A stretch of 64,000 nt of DNA, from the NCBI RefSeq assembly GCF_001279725.1, contig NZ_LGDE01000447.1:88231-152230 (forward strand), given 5' to 3'. The position numbers and the translations under genes are program-made. The DNA is from Streptomyces sp. WM4235. GTDB lineage: Bacteria > Actinomycetota > Actinomycetes > Streptomycetales > Streptomycetaceae. The notes beneath the pieces were generated by a model, which saw nothing but the letters and a program-made list of their open reading frames with translations, did not search any database and was not told the origin of the DNA. Below, one piece after another: positions 34,463-43,206 of the stretch. The stretch's first letter is position 1; each line of letters starts with the position of its first letter.

Positions 34463-34933
34463 TCAGCAGGTGGGCTCCGCCGGGGCGTCCGCCAGAGCGT
34501 TCAACAGGCCACCGAGCACCCTGCGCTGTTCGGCGGTCAATGGAGCCAGGATCTCCTCTGCCGCGTCGGTTCGCGCGTTGCGCAGCCGGCGCAGCGTGGC
34601 GCGGCCGGCGTCGGTCAGCTCGATCCGGATCACCCGACGGTTCGCCGGGTCCGGCGCGCGACGTACGCACTCGGCCGCCTCCAGCCCGTCGACCAGCGTG
34701 GTGACGGCACGGGGAACCACCTCCAGGCGCGCCGCGAGATCCGCCATGCGGGGCGGTTCCGCGCCGTCGTAATGCGAGACCAGCCGCAGCAGCCTTGACT
34801 GGGCGGGAGTGATCCCGAGGGGTTCGAGATGGCGCTTTTGGATGCGGTGCAGTCGGCGGGTCAGGCGGAGCAGTTGCTCGGCGAGTACCCCGTCCGTGCT
34901 GTCCGTGCTGTCGGCTTCGGGAGCGGTGCTCAT
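34463..34933 (-). CDS. MarR family transcriptional regulator
   Basis: 156 residues. Winged helix-turn-helix visible in LEPLGITPAQSRLLRLVSHYDGAEPPRMADLAARLEVVPRAVTTLVDGLEAAECVRRAPDPANRRVIRIELTDAGRATL (residues 40-115). It is transcribed divergently from an ABC exporter gene. The 99-base spacer contains AT-rich repeats unlike its surroundings, so the MarR protein probably represses both itself and the exporter until a toxic ligand binds. The dehydrogenase gene follows 29 bases downstream and may be co-transcribed. Confidence 0.92.
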   Translation of the reverse strand: MSTAPEADSTDSTDGVLAEQLLRLTRRLHRIQKRHLEPLGITPAQSRLLRLVSHYDGAEPPRMADLAARLEVVPRAVTTLVDGLEAAECVRRAPDPANRRVIRIELTDAGRATLRRLRNARTDAAEEILAPLTAEQRRVLGGLLNALADAPAEPTC

Positions 34934-34955
34934 GCTGCGGTCCTCATAATGGCAA

Positions 34956-35008
34956 GAGTATAGGGACCAGATTCATTGTGAGTATAGGTAACAATGAGCT
35001 ATGCTCAT
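34956..35008. promoter_or_regulatory. Divergent MarR/ABC promoter-operator region
   Basis: Within this unusually AT-rich spacer: direct repeats GAGTATAGG at 34956-34964 and 34980-34988, inverted pair ATTGT (34975-34979) / ACAAT (34991-34995), and a perfect ATGAGC-TAT-GCTCAT palindrome at 34994-35008. The palindrome is 25 bases before the exporter start. These are good candidate MarR operators. Confidence 0.6.
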
Positions 35009-35032
35009 GCGAGTCTCGTCAGAAGGAGGCCC

Positions 35033-36979
35033 ATGCGCCCCAAAGAGCCCGAGTGGTCCCCATCGAAAGAAGCCCTCGACCCCAACCGACCCGCACCGGC
35101 GGACCAGCCTCGTGAGCTGCGCCGCATCGTTTCCCTCTTCCGGCCCTACCGCGGTCGGCTCGCCGTCGTCGGCGCGCTCGTCGGCGCCTCCTCCCTCGTC
35201 GGCGTCGCCTCGCCGTTCCTGCTGAGGGAGATCCTGGACGTCGCGATCCCCCAGGGGCGGACCGGACTGCTGAGCCTGCTGGCGCTCGGCATGATCCTCA
35301 CCGCGGTCGTCACCAGCGTCTTCGGCGTGCTCCAGACCCTCATATCCACCACCGTCGGCCAGCGCGTCATGCACGACCTGCGCACCGCCGTGTACGCCCA
35401 GCTCCAGCGGATGCCGTTGGCCTTCTTCACCCGCACCCGCACCGGCGAGGTGCAGTCCCGCATCGCCAACGACATCGGCGGCATGCAGGCCACCGTCACC
35501 TCCACCGCCACCTCCCTCGTCTCGAACCTGACGGCCGTGATCGCCTCGGTCGTGGCCATGCTCGCGCTGGACTGGCGCCTGACGCTCGTCTCGCTCCTGC
35601 TGCTCCCCGTCTTCGTGTGGATCAGTCGGCGGGTGGGCCGCGAGCGCAAGCGGATCACGACGCAGCGGCAGAAGCAGATGGCCTCCATGGCGGCGACGGT
35701 CACGGAGTCGCTCTCGGTCAGCGGCATCCTGCTCGGCCGGACCATGGGGCGCGCCGACTCGTTGACGCGTTCCTTCTCGGAGGAGTCCGAGAAGCTCGTC
35801 GGCCTCGAAGTGCGCTCCAGCATGGCCGGGCGCTGGCGGATGTCCACCATCGGCATCGTCATGGCCGCCATGCCCGCGCTCATCTACTGGGCGGCGGGCA
35901 TCGCCCTGCAGACCGGCTCCCCCTCGCTGTCCGTCGGTACCCTCGTCGCCTTCGTCACCCTCCAGCAGGGCCTGTTCCGGCCCGCCGTGAGCCTCCTGTC
36001 GACCGGCGTGCAGATCCAGACCTCGCTCGCGCTGTTCGCCCGGATCTTCGAGTACCTCGACCTGCCGGTGGACATCACCGAGCGCCCGGACCCCGTACGG
36101 CTGGAGCGCGCCAAGGGCGAGGTTCGGCTGGAGGACGTGCACTTCGCGTACGAGGCCAAGAACGGCCCCACCCTGTCGGCGATCGACATCACCGTGCCGG
36201 CGGGCGGCTCCCTCGCGGTGGTCGGCCCGACCGGTTCCGGCAAGAGCACCCTGAGCTATCTGGTGCCCCGGCTCTACGACGTGACCGGCGGGCGGGTGGT
36301 CCTCGACGGAGTGGACGTGCGCGACCTGGACTTCGACTCGCTGGCCCGGTCCATCGGCGTGGTCTCCCAGGAGACCTACCTCTTCCACGCCTCGGTCGCC
36401 GAGAACCTGCGCTTCGCCAAGCCCGACGCCACCGACGAGGAGATCGTCGAGGCGGCCCGCGCGGCCCAGATCCACGAACACATCGATTCGCTGCCCGACG
36501 GATACGACACCCTCGTCGGCGAACGCGGCTACCGCTTCTCGGGCGGCGAGAAGCAGCGCCTGGCCATCGCCCGCACGATCCTGCGCGACCCGCCGGTGCT
36601 GATCCTCGACGAGGCCACCAGCGCGCTCGACACCCGTACGGAGCATGCGGTGCAGCGGGCCATCGACAACCTCTCCGCGGGCCGCACCACCATCACCATC
36701 GCCCATCGCCTCTCCACCGTTCGCGACGCCGACCAGATCGTCGTACTGGACGCCGGTCGAATAGCCGAGCGGGGAACGCACGAGGAACTCCTGAAGGCCG
36801 ACGGCCGGTACGCCGCGCTCGTCCGGCGAGACCGGGACGCCGCCGTGCTGCCGGAGGGTGCCGTGAACGAGAAGGCCGTGAACGACACGGTCAAGGGTGA
36901 GACGGTCAAGGGTGAGACGGTCAAGGCGGCCAAGGGTGAGACGTTCGGCGACGCCGTACCGACCCCGGTAAACGTGTGA
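35033..36979 (+). CDS. ABC multidrug-type exporter (TMD-NBD), MarR-linked
   Basis: 648 residues from ATG 35033, chosen for AAGGAGG at 35023-35029; an ATG at 34994 in the same frame lies within the operator. Six membrane helices in residues 30-320; NBD with Walker A GPTGSGKSTLSYLV near 405, Q-loop SQETYLF, signature FSGGEKQRLAIARTI near 508, Walker B VLILDEATSALD and switch His AHRLST, all intact, so it should work as a homodimer. The C-terminus carries three VKGET-like repeats encoded by a 15-bp tandem repeat. Typical of MsbA/LmrA-like drug exporters under MarR control. Confidence 0.93.
   Translation: MRPKEPEWSPSKEALDPNRPAPADQPRELRRIVSLFRPYRGRLAVVGALVGASSLVGVASPFLLREILDVAIPQGRTGLLSLLALGMILTAVVTSVFGVLQTLISTTVGQRVMHDLRTAVYAQLQRMPLAFFTRTRTGEVQSRIANDIGGMQATVTSTATSLVSNLTAVIASVVAMLALDWRLTLVSLLLLPVFVWISRRVGRERKRITTQRQKQMASMAATVTESLSVSGILLGRTMGRADSLTRSFSEESEKLVGLEVRSSMAGRWRMSTIGIVMAAMPALIYWAAGIALQTGSPSLSVGTLVAFVTLQQGLFRPAVSLLSTGVQIQTSLALFARIFEYLDLPVDITERPDPVRLERAKGEVRLEDVHFAYEAKNGPTLSAIDITVPAGGSLAVVGPTGSGKSTLSYLVPRLYDVTGGRVVLDGVDVRDLDFDSLARSIGVVSQETYLFHASVAENLRFAKPDATDEEIVEAARAAQIHEHIDSLPDGYDTLVGERGYRFSGGEKQRLAIARTILRDPPVLILDEATSALDTRTEHAVQRAIDNLSAGRTTITIAHRLSTVRDADQIVVLDAGRIAERGTHEELLKADGRYAALVRRDRDAAVLPEGAVNEKAVNDTVKGETVKGETVKAAKGETFGDAVPTPVNV
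36887..36925. repeat. 15-bp tandem repeat in the 3' end of the exporter gene
   Basis: ACGGTCAAGGGTGAG at 36887-36901 and 36902-36916, followed by a partial third unit. Encodes the VKGETVKGETVK tail. In-frame length (15 bp) means copy-number changes would not disrupt the protein. Confidence 0.9.
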
Positions 36980-37042
36980 CCATATGACCGGAAGGTGGGT
37001 GAGATGACGGAAATGCGGCAGTTCGCGGGTTAACGTGCCCGC

Positions 37043-37948
37043 ATGCGTCATGAAGATCTGCCGCCACAGCGCCACCCCCGGCTCACCCGCCGGGGCAGGC
37101 TGGCGCTCCTCTTCGGCACGTTGCTCGGGCTCGGGGCCGCAGTCCTGATTCCGCTGCTGCCGGGCGAGAAAGTGCCGGAGAAACCACGCCAGTTGCTGAT
37201 TCCCGAAGGCCGGCGGGCCCCGCAGGTCTACGCCGCCGTGGACAGCGCGCTCAAACTTCCCGCGGGATCCACGAAGTCGGCGGTGGCGACGGCCGGCCTG
37301 GCCCTCCCCCCGGAGGCCAAGGGCAACCCGGAGGGGTATCTCTTCCCGGCGACGTACCCGGTGACCTCGAAGTCCACTCCGGCGTCGGTGCTCGCGTACA
37401 TGGTGCGGACGGCGAACGGAAAGCTGGCCACCAAGGCCGTCGCGGACGGTGCCAAGGCCCACGGAATGACCCCGTACCAGACGGCCACCCTCGCCAGCAT
37501 CATCGAGGCGGAGGCCGACACCCGTGCGGACATGGGCAAGGTGGCACGGGTGGTCCACAACCGGTTGGCGAAGTCGATGCCGCTCCAGATGGACTCCACC
37601 ATCAACTACGCGCTGAACCGCAACACGGTGGACACCAAACTGAGCGAGACGAAGATCGACAGTCCCTTCAACACGTACGAACGTCAGGGCCTGCCGCCCA
37701 CGCCGATCGACAGCCCCGGACTGGAGGCGATGGCGGCGGCCGTCGCCCCGACTCCCGGGGACTGGCTGTTCTTCGTCACGGTCAAGCCGGGGGACACGCG
37801 CTTCTCGGCGACGTACGAGGAACACAAGAAGCACGTCGCGGACTTCAACCGGCTGCGCGCGCAGGCGGGGGCCACCCGCGCCGAGGCAGGACCTCCCGGC
37901 CGCGAGGAGACGCGACCCCCCGGACGCGGCGCCGACCCCGCGCCCTAG
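37043..37948 (+). CDS. mltG: Endolytic transglycosylase MltG-like (YceG)
   Basis: 301 residues. One N-terminal membrane helix (LALLFGTLLGLGAAVLIPLL, about residues 20-45), then the YceG/MltG catalytic core: EGYLFPATYPV, TLASIIEAEADTRADMGKVARVVHNRL containing the catalytic Glu near residue 155, LQMDSTINYAL and SPFNTYERQGLPPTPIDSPG. It cleaves nascent glycan strands of peptidoglycan outside the membrane. It is shorter than the main MltG and not beside aroE/ruvX, so it looks like a second paralogue. The C-terminus is low-complexity Arg/Gly/Pro. Confidence 0.87.
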   Translation: MRHEDLPPQRHPRLTRRGRLALLFGTLLGLGAAVLIPLLPGEKVPEKPRQLLIPEGRRAPQVYAAVDSALKLPAGSTKSAVATAGLALPPEAKGNPEGYLFPATYPVTSKSTPASVLAYMVRTANGKLATKAVADGAKAHGMTPYQTATLASIIEAEADTRADMGKVARVVHNRLAKSMPLQMDSTINYALNRNTVDTKLSETKIDSPFNTYERQGLPPTPIDSPGLEAMAAAVAPTPGDWLFFVTVKPGDTRFSATYEEHKKHVADFNRLRAQAGATRAEAGPPGREETRPPGRGADPAP

Positions 37949-38004
37949 GTGTGTCGTCCCGGGCGGGGCGTGGGTGTGGCGGGGCGTGCGGGGATACTCC
38001 TGTA

Positions 38005-38508
38005 ATGCTGTTGAACTGGATCGCCGAGGTGGCGGACGAGCCCCTGGCGTTGGAGCCGGATGACCGGCGGGTGGAGTGCGAGACCAACACCTGGTCGCTG
38101 ACTGTGGGCGACGAGGAGAGGGGGTCGTTGTGCGTCTCCGAGGTGGTGGGTGCCTTCGAGAGGGCCGCTTCCGTCATCCGGGGACGCGTGCGCGAGCTGG
38201 GCTTTCCGGGGGTGGTGACCTTCCATGTGTGGCGCGACGAGCAAGCCGGGCAGCTCCGTTGCTCGACCGCTTCGCTGCCTTCGGACGCGTTGCCGTTCAG
38301 GAGTGCCTATGTGGCCTGCGACGATCTCGCCCCGCTCGTCGAAGGATTTCTGAACGACAACGGGCCGAGTCTCCTCGCCTGGTCGGACCTGGGCGACGTG
38401 TCGAACCTGTCGGAACAGATCGAGATCGAGGAAGAGGCCGAGATCGAGGCCGAGGCCGGGTCGGGTATCGTGCCGTTCCCCGTCTGGGTTCGCAGCGTCG
38501 GAGCCTGA
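38005..38508 (+). CDS. Hypothetical protein (167 aa)
   Basis: From ATG 38005, 167 residues, no signal or membrane segment. Composition is less GC-biased at codon level than the neighbours. Features: MLLNWIAEVADEPLALEPDDRRVECETNTWSLTVG, an alpha/beta-like middle (VVTFHVWRDEQAGQLRCST), and an acidic tract EQIEIEEEAEIEAEAG near the end. The family is not recognised. It precedes another unknown gene by 88 bases on the same strand; such paired orphan genes are often accessory, for example toxin-immunity-type, but no toxin domain is seen. Confidence 0.6.
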   Translation: MLLNWIAEVADEPLALEPDDRRVECETNTWSLTVGDEERGSLCVSEVVGAFERAASVIRGRVRELGFPGVVTFHVWRDEQAGQLRCSTASLPSDALPFRSAYVACDDLAPLVEGFLNDNGPSLLAWSDLGDVSNLSEQIEIEEEAEIEAEAGSGIVPFPVWVRSVGA

Positions 38509-38596
38509 CGCTGCCGGGTTCCGCTCGATCCCGGATGCCGGCCGGACGGTCTTGAGCCAGGGAAAGAGCCTCCCATGACGTGTATCCGAAGGGGTC

Positions 38597-39007
38597 GTGC
38601 CGCGTAGATCACCGGCTTCGCTTCGGCCGCGGGCGCGGGGCCGGGGGAGCCGCTGGGTGCGGTATCGCGATGTCCCGGGCCTGTCCGGTGCGGCGAACGC
38701 CGCCGTTCGCGTGCTCGAACGGGATCGATTGTCTCCGGGCATCGTGGCAGTCGCGCTGAGCGTGTGGTCCGTGCGCGTCCTCGGCACCGGACGCCGGTGG
38801 AGGCCGTGGGAGGCCGAGTTCACTTGCCCGTGCTGTGGCGAGGGGTGGGCCCGGGACACGCTGCACGAGGCACTGGTCATGCTGCCGCCGAAGGCCGCCC
38901 GCGAACTCCGGTCGCGGGTCGACGACTTGGACGCGGTGCTAGTCGCGCGCACGCACCACGAGTCCGCGACCGACCCGGAGTTGGCGTGGTGGCACCGGAG
39001 GTGCTGA
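38597..39007 (+). CDS. Hypothetical protein with CPCC motif (136 aa)
   Basis: From GTG 38597, with GAAGGGG just upstream. 136 residues, basic N-terminus (RPRARGRGSRWVRYRDVPG), then FTCPCCGEGWARDTLHEALVMLPPKAARELRSRVDDLDAVLVARTHHESATDP and a terminal WWHRRC. The CPCC pair plus the final His/Cys could bind zinc. A similar layout occurs in anonymous actinomycete proteins. Function unknown. Confidence 0.6.
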   Translation: MPRRSPASLRPRARGRGSRWVRYRDVPGLSGAANAAVRVLERDRLSPGIVAVALSVWSVRVLGTGRRWRPWEAEFTCPCCGEGWARDTLHEALVMLPPKAARELRSRVDDLDAVLVARTHHESATDPELAWWHRRC

Positions 39008-39053
39008 CCGGTTCATCGCCGCTGACAGGGGCACGGTGGCCGGCGGGGGCCGA

Positions 39054-40142
39054 TCAGGCGCGGCCCGCTTCGGCGGTTTCGCGGGTGAGGAGGCGGCGGA
39101 TCTCGCGGACCGCCGCGCCGCCGGCCCGGTTCGCCCCGATGGTCGACGCCGACGGCCCGTAGCCGACGAGGTGGATCCGTTCGTCACGGACCGCCCTGGT
39201 GCCCTCGACGCGGATCCCGCCACCCGGCTCGCGCAGGTGTAGGGGCGCCAGGTGGTCGACGGCGGCCCGGAAGCCGGTCGCCCAGAGGATCACGTCGGCG
39301 TCCACGTGTCGCCCGTCCGCCCACGTCGCTCCGGTCGGGGTGATCAGGTCGAACATGGGGCGGCGGTCCAGGACCCCGGAGTCGAGCCCCGCCCGGACGG
39401 CGTCGGTCAGTGCCAGGCCCGTCACGCTGACCACGCTCTGCGGCGGCAGGCCTCGCCTGACCCGGTCCTCCACCAGCGCCACCGCCGCCCGACCGGCGGA
39501 CTCGCCGAAGTCGCGGTCGCGGAACACGGGTGGCCGGCGGGTCACCCATGTGGTCTCCGCCGCCACCTCGGATACCTCCAGGAGGTGTTGTACCGCCGAG
39601 GTGCCACCGCCCACGACGATGACCCGGGCCCCCGCGAACTCCCGCGGCCCCGGGTAGTTCGCGGTGTGCAGCTGACGGCCCCGGAAGGTTTCCTGGCCCG
39701 GGTAGCGGGGCCAGAACGGCCGGTCCCAGGTGCCGGTGGCGTTGATCAGGGCCCGCGGCGCCCAACTGCCCGCCTCGGATTCCACCAGCAGTCGCCCGGC
39801 GGATCCCTCGCGTACGGCGGTCACGTCCACGGGCCGGCGTACGCGTATCCCGAAGCGTTCCTCGTACGCGGCGAAGTACTCCCCGATGACCTCGGAGGAC
39901 GGCCGCAGCGGGTCCGCGTCCGTGAGCTCCATGCCGGGCAGTGCGTGCATGCCGTGCACCTTGCCGTAGGTGAGGGACGGCCAGCGGAACTGCCAGGCTC
40001 CCCCCGGCCGCGGCGCATGGTCCAGGACCACGTGGTCGATGCCCGCCCGGGCCAGGTGGTGAGCGCCGGACAGGCCCGCCTGCCCGGCGCCGACGACCAC
40101 CACGTCGACCGCCGCCGCTTCCCGCCCCCTGAGTTCGTTCAC
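39054..40142 (-). CDS. NAD(P)/FAD-dependent monooxygenase-like oxidoreductase
   Basis: 362 residues from ATG 40142. FAD-binding GAGQAGLSGAHHLARAGIDHVVLDHAPRPGGAWQFRW at the N-terminus, NADPH-binding VIVVGGGTSAVQHLLEV near residue 170 and the ATGTWDRPFWP and ILWATGFR motifs place it with flavin-containing/Baeyer-Villiger-like monooxygenases (CzcO type). The classical FxGxxxHxxxW motif reads FRGRQLHTANY, with Trp replaced. It follows the sulfonate operon by 109 bases on the same strand, so a role in oxidising a sulfur compound is plausible. Confidence 0.87.
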   Translation of the reverse strand: MNELRGREAAAVDVVVVGAGQAGLSGAHHLARAGIDHVVLDHAPRPGGAWQFRWPSLTYGKVHGMHALPGMELTDADPLRPSSEVIGEYFAAYEERFGIRVRRPVDVTAVREGSAGRLLVESEAGSWAPRALINATGTWDRPFWPRYPGQETFRGRQLHTANYPGPREFAGARVIVVGGGTSAVQHLLEVSEVAAETTWVTRRPPVFRDRDFGESAGRAAVALVEDRVRRGLPPQSVVSVTGLALTDAVRAGLDSGVLDRRPMFDLITPTGATWADGRHVDADVILWATGFRAAVDHLAPLHLREPGGGIRVEGTRAVRDERIHLVGYGPSASTIGANRAGGAAVREIRRLLTRETAEAGRA

Positions 40143-40251
40143 GCTTCCACCAACCCGTGGGGGCCCGGGGATCTTCCCGACCCGATGCGGACGGGCCGAC
40201 CGGGGTACGGCGCCGGGGTGGGTCGCCGGGTCCTCGTCCCCCGGCGCCGGG

Positions 40252-41346
40252 TCAGGGGGCGAGCAGCCCGCGGGCCGCGAGTTCCGGGGTCACGCCCTCC
40301 CCGAACCAGTACGCCTCCTCCAGGTGGGGATAGCCCGACAGGACGAAGTGTTCGATCCCGAGCGCGTGGTACTCCTCGATCCGGTCCGCCACGTCGCCGT
40401 GGCTGCCGACCAGGGCGGTACCGGCGCCGCCCCGGACCAGACCCACGCCCGCCCACAGGTTCGGCGCGATCTCCAGCTTGTCGCGCGAGCCGCCGTGCAG
40501 GGCGAGCATGCGCTGCTGGCCCACCGACTCGCTCGCGCCGAGCAGTGACTGCGCCGTCGCTATGGACGCGTCGTCCAGGTCGTCCAGCAGCCGATCCGCC
40601 GCACCCCAGGCCTCCTTGGCGGAGTCCCTGGAGATGGTGTGCAGCCGGATGCCGAACCGGACCGTACGTCCCCGCTCCTCGGCCAGCGAGCGGATCCAGT
40701 CGATCTTCTCCTTCACCTGTTGTGGGGGCTCGCCCCAGGTCAGGTACACGTCCGCGTGCTCGGCGGCGACCGGCCCGGCCGCCGCCGAGGAACCGCCGAA
40801 GAAGATCTCCGGCAGCGGGTCGGGCGGCACCGCCGTCAGTCCGCCGTCGATCCGGTAGTGCTCGCCCCGGAAGTCGTACGGCTGACCGCCCCAGACCCCC
40901 CGGACGACCGACAGGAACTCGGCGGTCCGCTCGTACCGCCGATCGTGGTCCAGGTGGTCACCGAAGCGCCGCTGCTCCGCGGAGTCCCCACCCGTCACCA
41001 CGTTGAGCAGCAGCCGACCCCGGGTGATCCGCTGGTAGGTCGCGGCCATCTGCGCGGCGAGCGTCGGCGAGATCACCCCGGGCCGGAAGGCCACCAGGAA
41101 CTTCAGTCGCTCGGTGTGCTGCGCGAGCGCCACCGTGGTCAACCAGGCGTCCTCGCACCAGGTACCGGTCGGGGTCAGGACCGCTTCGAAGCCGAGGCGT
41201 TCGGCGGCCTTGGCGATCTGCGCCAGGTACTCGATGTCGGGCTCGCGCACTCCGGCGGCGGCGCGGTTCTGTGCGTAGGCGTGCCGATCGACCAGGGTGC
41301 GGCCGTCGCCGCCCGTCGGCAGGAACCAGTGCAACCGGACGGTCAT
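40252..41346 (-). CDS. ssuD: FMNH2-dependent alkanesulfonate monooxygenase-like (LLM class)
   Basis: 364 residues from ATG 41346, whose A overlaps the ssuA stop codon. Bacterial-luciferase-like TIM barrel: LHWFLPTGGDGRTLVD, TPTGTWCEDAWLTTVALAQHTERLKFLVAFRPG, PTLAAQMAATYQRITRGRLLLNVVTGGD and the C-terminal FVLSGYPHLEEAYWFGEGVTPEL. These agree with SsuD, which releases sulfite from alkanesulfonates using FMNH2 from a reductase. No ssuE reductase gene is in the operon. Position after the ssu transporter supports sulfonate-sulfur scavenging. Confidence 0.92.
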   Translation of the reverse strand: MTVRLHWFLPTGGDGRTLVDRHAYAQNRAAAGVREPDIEYLAQIAKAAERLGFEAVLTPTGTWCEDAWLTTVALAQHTERLKFLVAFRPGVISPTLAAQMAATYQRITRGRLLLNVVTGGDSAEQRRFGDHLDHDRRYERTAEFLSVVRGVWGGQPYDFRGEHYRIDGGLTAVPPDPLPEIFFGGSSAAAGPVAAEHADVYLTWGEPPQQVKEKIDWIRSLAEERGRTVRFGIRLHTISRDSAKEAWGAADRLLDDLDDASIATAQSLLGASESVGQQRMLALHGGSRDKLEIAPNLWAGVGLVRGGAGTALVGSHGDVADRIEEYHALGIEHFVLSGYPHLEEAYWFGEGVTPELAARGLLAP

Positions 41347-42389
41347 CAGGAGTCCTTCCCGTAGCTGCGGGCGGGGGTGGTGGAGGGCGGCAGGTCGCGG
41401 TTGAAACGGGTGTCCACGAAGTCCTTGAAGACGACCTTGCCGGGGATCAGTTTCAGTTCGGCGAAGGTGTCGGCGATCTTCTGCTCGGAGGCGACCGCCG
41501 CGTCGTCGACGGCGACGGTGACCCGGGTGCCGGTGCTGCGCTTGACGGCGTCGAAGGCGACCTCGTAGGGCAGCCCGGTCTCCTTCGACCAGACCTTCGC
41601 CCACTCCTCCGGGTGCTTGAACACCCAGTCCTGGGCGCGCTGGAGCCGCTGGAGGTAGTCCGCCACCGCCTTGCTCTTCGCCCCGTCGGCGAGGGCGGCG
41701 GGCGCCGCGACCTGGAAGCCGAGCCCGTTGACGATCCCCTCGCCGCTGGTGAGGATGCGGGCACCGGAGCGCAGAACCTGGGAGGTGTACGGGTCCCACA
41801 CCGCCCAGGCGTCGACCTTGCCGCTGTTGAAGGCGGCGAGCGCGTCGGCCGGCTGGAGCAGGGTGATCCGTACGTCGGAGGGGGTCAGTCCGGCCTGTTG
41901 GAGGCTCGCGATCAACTGGAAGTGCGCCGAACTGCCCTGCGCCACCGCGATCTTCCTGCCCCGTAGTTCGGCGGGGGAGCGCAGGGACGAGTCCTTCGGA
42001 ACGAGGATCGCCTCACCCTTGGAGGAGCCGTGCGTGGCGCCCACCACGCTGATCTTCGACTTGGCCGCCGCGGCGAAGACGGGTGGCGTGTTGCCCACGC
42101 CGCCGATGTCCACGGCCTTGGCGTTGACGGCCTCCAGCAGCGGCGGACCGGAGGTGAAGGTGGACCACTTGATCTGGTAGTCGAGGTTCTCCAACTCGCC
42201 GGCGGCCCGCAGCAGCGACTCCGAGCCGCCCTTCTGGTCGCCGACGTTCAGCGTGACCTTGGCCCCGCTCCCGGGGCCGTCCTCGGACGTCGCCCCCGTG
42301 TCGGCGGCGGAACTGCCACCGCAGGCGGAGAGGACCAGCGACAGCGGAATCAGCGAGGCCAGCAGGGGAAGGGAGTGACGTCGTCTCAT
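41346..42389 (-). CDS. ssuA: Aliphatic sulfonate ABC transporter substrate-binding lipoprotein
   Basis: 347 residues. Lipoprotein signal MRRRHSLPLLASLIPLSLVLSAC with a LSAC lipobox (Cys23). The mature NMT1/SsuA-like domain has LNVGDQKGGSESLLRAAGELENLDYQIKWSTFTSGPPLLEAVNAKAVDIGGVGNTPPVFAAAAK, typical for sulfonate/taurine binders. It captures sulfonates outside the membrane for SsuC/SsuB. It lies 70 bases after ssuB and is translationally linked to ssuD. Confidence 0.93.
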   Translation of the reverse strand: MRRRHSLPLLASLIPLSLVLSACGGSSAADTGATSEDGPGSGAKVTLNVGDQKGGSESLLRAAGELENLDYQIKWSTFTSGPPLLEAVNAKAVDIGGVGNTPPVFAAAAKSKISVVGATHGSSKGEAILVPKDSSLRSPAELRGRKIAVAQGSSAHFQLIASLQQAGLTPSDVRITLLQPADALAAFNSGKVDAWAVWDPYTSQVLRSGARILTSGEGIVNGLGFQVAAPAALADGAKSKAVADYLQRLQRAQDWVFKHPEEWAKVWSKETGLPYEVAFDAVKRSTGTRVTVAVDDAAVASEQKIADTFAELKLIPGKVVFKDFVDTRFNRDLPPSTTPARSYGKDS

Positions 42390-42459
42390 GGTTGCTTCTC
42401 TTCGATCTCTCGTACGTGAGGGCGGGGGAATGGACGTGCGGGGCGGTGCGGAGGGGGAG

Positions 42460-43206
42460 TCAGACGACGCCGAGTTCGGCGAGCAGGCGTGCGCGCAACT
42501 CCGCGAAACTGCGGTCGCCCACCGCGCGCGGGCGGTCGAGCGGCACCTGGGTGTCGTAGGCGATGCGGCCCTCGTCCATCACCAGGACGCGGTCGGCCAG
42601 CAGTACCGCCTCGTCCACGTCGTGGGTGACCAGCAGCACGGCGCAGCCGCGCCGCTGCCACAACTCGGCGACCAGTTGCTGGGCCTTCAGGCGTGTCAGT
42701 GCGTCCAGGGCCCCGAACGGCTCGTCGAGCAGCAGCAGATCGGGTTCGCGGACCAACGCCCTGGCGAGGGAGGCCCGTTGGGCCTCGCCGCCCGAGAGGG
42801 TCTTGGGCCAGGCGTCGGTACGGTGCTCCAGCCCGACCTCGGCCAACGCCCGCTCGGCTCGGGCCCGTTCGGGGCGGCCGGGCAGTCCGAGCAGGACATT
42901 GCGCCAGACCCGCTTCCACGGCATCAGCCGGGGCGCCTGGAAGGCCACGGCGCGTCGCCGCGGGACCAGGACCCGACCCTCGATCTCCCGGTCCAGGCCG
43001 GCGAGGATGCGCAGCAGGGTGGACTTGCCGCACCCGCTGCGGCCCAGGAGCACGGTGAACTCCCCGGCGCGCAGGGTCAGATCGAGGCCGCCGATGACGG
43101 CCCGCCCGTCGAAGGAGCGGGTCAGGCCCTCGACCCGGACCGCCGCGGTGTCGGTCGCGTCGAGCGTGTCGGTGGTGGTCACTGGCCCGTGAAGGTCGGT
43201 CGCCAT
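42460..43206 (-). CDS. ssuB: Aliphatic sulfonate ABC transporter ATPase
   Basis: 248 residues. Walker A LLGRSGCGKSTLLRILAGLD near residue 55, Q-loop FQAPRLMPW, signature LSGGEAQRASLARAL near 138, Walker B LLLLDEPFGALD, and switch His VTHDVDEAV. Matches nitrate/sulfonate-family ATPases. Its start overlaps the end of the permease gene by 28 bases, indicating tight co-transcription. Confidence 0.93.
   Translation of the reverse strand: MATDLHGPVTTTDTLDATDTAAVRVEGLTRSFDGRAVIGGLDLTLRAGEFTVLLGRSGCGKSTLLRILAGLDREIEGRVLVPRRRAVAFQAPRLMPWKRVWRNVLLGLPGRPERARAERALAEVGLEHRTDAWPKTLSGGEAQRASLARALVREPDLLLLDEPFGALDALTRLKAQQLVAELWQRRGCAVLLVTHDVDEAVLLADRVLVMDEGRIAYDTQVPLDRPRAVGDRSFAELRARLLAELGVV

Noticed and set aside
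34973-37834. A 953-codon leftward open frame opposite the MarR-linked exporter and mltG
   Set aside because: Covers two well-supported forward genes and their regulatory spacer; no recognisable domains.
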